From assembly GCA_949130485.1 (NCBI GenBank), contig OX422200.1, positions 7,239,120 through 7,303,119 on the forward strand: a DNA stretch of 64,000 nucleotides, written 5' to 3'. This DNA is from Agelas oroides. Its lineage: Eukaryota > Porifera > Demospongiae > Agelasida > Agelasidae. The notes beneath the pieces are model-generated. The model was given only the letters and a program-made list of their open reading frames with translations, did no database searches and was not told where the DNA came from. Position numbers and translations under genes: made by a program. Positions 62,395 through 64,000 of the stretch are shown one piece after another (position 1 is the stretch's first letter; the number at the start of each line of letters is the position of its first letter).

Positions 62395-63808
62395 GGGATG
62401 GGTTAGGGTGTGTGAGAGATGAGTGGGTATGTGAGGGTGTAGGAGGGTGGGTATGTGAGGGATGAGTGGATATGTGAGGATGTGGGAGGGCGGAGGGTGA
62501 GTGGGTATGTGAGGGATGAGTGGGTGTGTAGGATGTGGGAGGGCGGAGGGTGAGTGGGTATGTGAGGGATGAGTGGGTATATGAGGATGTGGGAGGGTGA
62601 GTGGGTATGTGAGGGATGAGTGGGTGTGTAGGATGTGGGAGGGCGGAGGGTGAGTGGGTATGTGAGGGATGAGTGGGTATATGAGGATGTGGGAGGGTGA
62701 GTGGGTATGTGAGGGATGAGTGGGTATATGAGGATGTGGGAGGGCGGAGGGTGAGTGGGTATGTGAGGGATGAGTGGGTATATGAGGATGTGGGAGGGTG
62801 AGTGGGTATGTGAGGGATGAGTGGGTATATGAGGATGTGGGAGGGTGAGTGGGTGTGTGAGGGATGAGTGGGTATGTGAGGATGTGGGAGGGTGAGTGGG
62901 TATGTGAGGGATGAGTGGGTATATGAGGATGTGGGAGGGCAGAGGGTGAGTGGGTGTGTGAGGGATGAGTGGGTATGTGAGGATGTGGGAGGGTGAGTGG
63001 GTATGTGAGGGATGAGTGGGTATATGAGGATGTGGGAGGGCAGAGGGTGAGTGGGTGTGTGAGGGATGAGTGGGTATATGAGGATGTGGGAGGGTGAGTG
63101 GGTGTGTGAGGGATGAGTGGGTATGTGAGGATGTGGGAGGGCGGAGGGTGAGTGGGTGTGTGAGGGATGAGTGGGTATGTGAGGATGTGGGAGGGTGAGT
63201 GGGTATGTGAGGGATGAGTGGGTATATGAGGATGTGGGAGGGCAGAGGGTGAGTGGGTGTGTGAGGGATGAGTGGGTATGTGAGGATGTGGGAGGGTGAG
63301 TGGGTATGTGAGGGATGAGTGGGTATATGAGGATGTGGGAGGGCAGAGGGTGAGTGGGTGTGTGAGGGATGAGTGGGTATATGAGGATGTGGGAGGGTGA
63401 GTGGGTGTGTGAGGGATGAGTGGGTATGTGAGGATGTGGGAGGGCGGAGGGTGAGTGGGTGTGTGAGGGATGAGTGGGTATGTGAGGATGTGGGAGGGTG
63501 AGTGGGTATGTGAGGGATGAGTGGGTATATGAGGATGTGGGAGGGCAGAGGGTGAGTGGGTGTGTGAGGGATGAGTGGGTATGTGAGGATGTGGGAGGGT
63601 GAGTGGGTATGTGAGGGATGAGTGGGTATATGAGGATGTGGGAGGGCAGAGGGTGAGTGGGTGTGTGAGGGATGAGTGGGTATATGAGGATGTGGGAGGG
63701 TGAGTGGGTATGTGAGGGATGAGTGGGTATATGAGGATGTGGGAGGGTGAGTGGGTATGTGAGGGATGAGTGGGTATATGAGGATGTGGGAGGGTGAGTG
63801 GGTATGAA
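62395..63808 (-). repeat. 1.4-kb minisatellite, about 28 units of 47 or 53 bp, abLIM intron
   Basis: Unit gatgtgggagggtgagtggg...tatgtgagggatgagtgggtatatgag, with a longer form that adds gcagag or gcggag. Long and short forms alternate in larger repeated blocks (for example about 62860-63060, 63080-63260, 63400-63570), a higher-order structure. It explains frames of several hundred codons on the minus strand, which are not genes. Confidence 0.9.
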
Positions 63809-64000
63809 CGATGTACACTGTGGTAGGGAAATTTAACCTCGTTACATGAACCAGATCCTGCTATGCTGGTATTCATATGACTTGCAACCAAATCACATGG
63901 TACAATAGCTGGTAAGTGGAGGGTATATTGTGTGTGCATGTTGTTTTGGCATGCTTACCAAAACAACATGCATGACCAAGCACTACAGATACAATATCTT
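63809..64000 (-). other. Single-copy abLIM intron sequence at the window edge
   Basis: Contains a small hairpin (gcatgttgttttggcatgct...taccaaaacaacatgc, about 63937-63972). The first half of LIM1 is not found here and must lie further on. Confidence 0.5.

Noticed and set aside
62347-63939. Minus-strand open frames of about 470-530 codons rich in His, Pro, Ser and Thr
   Set aside because: They are translations of the 47/53-bp intronic minisatellite. Two frames are open at once and the LIM exon begins in between, so they are not genes.

Overview
The window is eukaryotic genomic DNA from an invertebrate animal. It has multi-exon genes with GT-AG introns, an actin-binding LIM protein with a villin headpiece (an animal family), and very many foldback DNA elements, microsatellites and minisatellites. 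An early-branching marine animal such as a sponge is plausible, but the sequence does not settle the lineage.

Layout. (1) 1-1.8 kb, + strand: the last two exons of a gene ending in an atypical FYVE-type zinc finger. (2) 2.5-9.1 kb, + strand: a complete nine-exon cytosolic aspartate aminotransferase (GOT1), rebuilt here as 419 residues with every splice phase consistent and every classical active-site residue present at a constant +5 offset from pig numbering. (3) 9.1-15 kb: mostly non-coding, with a possible three-exon gene for a small unrecognised protein (11.8-12.9 kb) and a 51-bp minisatellite. (4) 15-49 kb: a mosaic of shuffled modules, mostly on the minus strand, that look like degenerate copies of one unrecognised multi-exon gene family. 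Recurring pieces are a 74-nt mini-exon, a Pro/Ser-rich exon opening with YTPFTW, coiled-coil exons, a Cys/His module, and coding-like minisatellites of 21, 24, 26 and 42 bp. DNA transposons have landed in these modules, and several insertions can be checked against empty copies of the same module in the window. (5) 50-56 kb: a TTAA-flanked element, an inverted copy of the mini-exon segment, and a tandem array of units of about 880 bp that carries a non-LTR retrotransposon tail. (6) 57.5-62.4 kb and beyond, minus strand: the 3' ten exons of an abLIM/UNC-115-like gene (end of LIM1 through LIM4, a short linker, headpiece), with introns full of minisatellites.

The three recognised genes have unrelated jobs: membrane/phosphoinositide-type zinc finger, amino-acid/malate-aspartate metabolism, and actin cytoskeleton. 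Nothing suggests they work together. The most unusual material is the 15-56 kb mosaic. Its mini-exons keep an exact length and usable splice sites while the surrounding copies decay.
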